From: JAKQEM01 sp964391185 | GTDB lineage: Bacteria; Patescibacteriota; Gracilibacteria; Peribacterales; Peribacteraceae | Assembly: GCA_964391185.1 (NCBI GenBank) | Contig: CAYMIX010000002.1 | Coordinates: 62,001-126,000 of the forward strand | Length of the DNA stretch: 64,000 nucleotides | Direction: 5' to 3' | In this document: piece by piece, positions 63,179 through 64,000 of the stretch | Layout: every line of letters starts with the position of its first letter | Numbering within the stretch: the stretch's first letter is position 1 | The notes under the pieces: model-generated | The model's input: the letters and a program-made list of their open reading frames with translations, nothing else | The model's database searches: none | Told to the model about the DNA's origin: nothing | Translations under genes and position numbers: made by a program

Positions 63179-63625
63179 TCAGCGGCTGCTGTAGTGCGGG
63201 TCCGGGAAGTAGTGGACCAGCCAGATCACTGCGGGCAACGTCGACACAGCGGATGCCCAGAAGATCATCCTGGGCACCAGACTATCTTCGACCATCTGCT
63301 GTCGGGCCAAGGCCTCTGCCACCATTCCGAGAAGTGGCAGGATGACCCACACCAAGCAACACATGATCCGGCGCCAGAAGAACGCCTCCTTCGTACATCC
63401 CCGCTTTTGCCTTGTGGCCCCCATCAATCTATTAATGACAGAGGACCCAAAGTTCTCGGCTGGGGGTGCGCCTGGGATGATAATCGTCGGACCCCAGGTG
63501 CTGGTTTCATTGGCCAGCTGTGCCCTCTTCCTCAAGGCATTGCGGTAGCGCCGAAGCGCGACCACAAAGCCGCAGACACAGAGAACAACCGCCAGCGCCG
63601 CAAGAATCAAGAGACCGTTCGACAT
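63179..63625 (-). CDS. Orphan membrane protein
   Basis: 148 residues from the ATG at 63625 with TGGAG 6 nt upstream. N-terminal TM (~3-24, NGLLILAALAVVLCVCGFVVAL) followed by RRYRNALRKR, a cytoplasmic segment of ~55 residues (PTIIIPGAPPAENFGSSVINRLMGATRQKRGCTKEAFFWRR), then two TM helices (~85-105 and ~120-138). No family recognised. Promoter candidate TTGATA-N16-TATACT upstream and a GCCC-ttcg-GGGC leader hairpin; convergent with 62780. Confidence 0.7.
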   Translation of the reverse strand: MSNGLLILAALAVVLCVCGFVVALRRYRNALRKRAQLANETSTWGPTIIIPGAPPAENFGSSVINRLMGATRQKRGCTKEAFFWRRIMCCLVWVILPLLGMVAEALARQQMVEDSLVPRMIFWASAVSTLPAVIWLVHYFPDPHYSSR

Positions 63626-63752
63626 GACCAACTCCAGAAAGGGTTTGCCCCGAAGGGCTGGAAATGAGCAGATAATAGGTAGTATATAGACTATTGCTAA
63701 ATTATCAATACTATGTTATTATAATAACAACAAACATCCTTCCCCCCTTACT

Positions 63753-63983
63753 ATGGCTACTAAGCCACAGTCCCGGTACCAGCGCCTTGTCGCAGGATTT
63801 GCCGCTTCCGCCTTCGCTCTGCTCACGATGTTGAGCATCCAGCAGCACGAGGCAAATACTGTTACTGCAGAAGTGGTTCGCCACCCTGCTGTGATGACGA
63901 ACTACCGTAATGGCTGTCTCGTTATCAAGAATAAGAACCAGCGCTTGGTGACGAATAACTATCGTTTCTGTAAGACGAAGTAA
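63753..63983 (+). CDS. Small secreted basic protein
   Basis: 76 residues. Basic N-region then a hydrophobic helix (RLVAGFAASAFALLTMLSIQQ), likely a signal peptide or anchor, and a ~40-residue mature part with two Cys (GCLVIKNKNQRLV and RFCKTK) that could form a disulfide. A perfect palindrome GTTATTATAATAAC with TATAAT inside lies ~30 bp upstream. No SD; a C6 run precedes the ATG. Family not recognised. Confidence 0.65.
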   Translation: MATKPQSRYQRLVAGFAASAFALLTMLSIQQHEANTVTAEVVRHPAVMTNYRNGCLVIKNKNQRLVTNNYRFCKTK

Positions 63984-64000
63984 TCCGGCTTCGCCTACGG

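Noticed and set aside
63086..63667. C-terminal continuation of the 62780 gene to 63667
   Set aside because: It passes a strong terminator and is antisense to a gene with its own SD; the residues look random.
1..64000. CRISPR array, prophage or rRNA operon
   Set aside because: No regularly spaced direct repeats, phage structural genes or rRNA sequence seen; the repeats are dispersed and palindromic.
1..64000. UGA-recoded lineage (Absconditabacteria/Gracilibacteria)
   Set aside because: prfB is present and many genes end in TGA at the expected C-termini.

Overview
Organism: the window reads as part of a streamlined bacterial chromosome, most likely from the Patescibacteria/CPR, with a Peregrinibacteria/Peribacteria-like lineage as my best guess (inference; no marker gene here decides it). 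The reasons are small genomic gaps, many short orphan proteins, TrmB-type regulators, a four-helix-bundle (23S-IVP-like) gene between inverted repeats, a fermentative 2-oxoacid:ferredoxin oxidoreductase/acyl-CoA synthetase module, and few biosynthetic genes. The genetic code is standard: prfB is present with its programmed CTT-TGA frameshift, and UGA ends many genes, so this is not a UGA=Gly lineage.

Layout. 1-4.5 kb: end of a sugar nucleotidyltransferase, a lipoprotein resembling the SecD P1 domain, SecD with an inserted PpiC domain, YhhQ. 4.5-9.2 kb: an HExxH protein, three micro-membrane proteins, dfrA-thyA, a secreted orphan, mscL. 9.3-12.2 kb: orphan cassettes. 12.2-25.1 kb: DipZ-like protein, TrmB and glnA, nth, exonuclease, def, four-helix bundle gene, gatB, lipoprotein, cold-shock protein, a large structured RNA candidate, efp. 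25.2-37.9 kb: ECF sigma/anti-sigma pair, guaA, an envelope glycan set (ligase, WecB, UppS, TagA/WecG), gpmA, a DsbA-like lipoprotein. 38-44 kb: trmD, a glycosyltransferase, a REP-associated transposase (RAYT), and the flavodoxin-KorA-KorB operon. 44-53.4 kb: ADP-forming acyl-CoA synthetase, NIF3-like protein, patatin, infC-rpmI-rplT, two PilN/PilO-like proteins. 53.4-64 kb: orphan cassettes, a second TrmB, prfB, three membrane or peptidase genes, tRNA-Ser, a tandem histone-fold protein, UDP-glucose dehydrogenase and epimerase, more orphans.

Two kinds of genes are interleaved. Core genes nearly all lack a Shine-Dalgarno site and carry a -10-like TAnnnT box 6-9 nt before the start codon, so they look leaderless. 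About eleven orphan genes are GC-rich single units with a TTGACA-like promoter, a structured leader, a strong SD and usually a hairpin terminator; three of them have a C8-C14 tract in the leader.

The window is also full of short dispersed repeats (at least eight families). Some sit inside coding sequence in frame. One family sits at the 5' ends of both thyA and ugd in the same arrangement: a leaderless mini-ORF copying the first residues of the gene, running through the repeat, and stopping in an ATGA overlap with the real start. A RAYT gene carrying its own perfect palindrome lies in the window and may be related to part of this repeat load.
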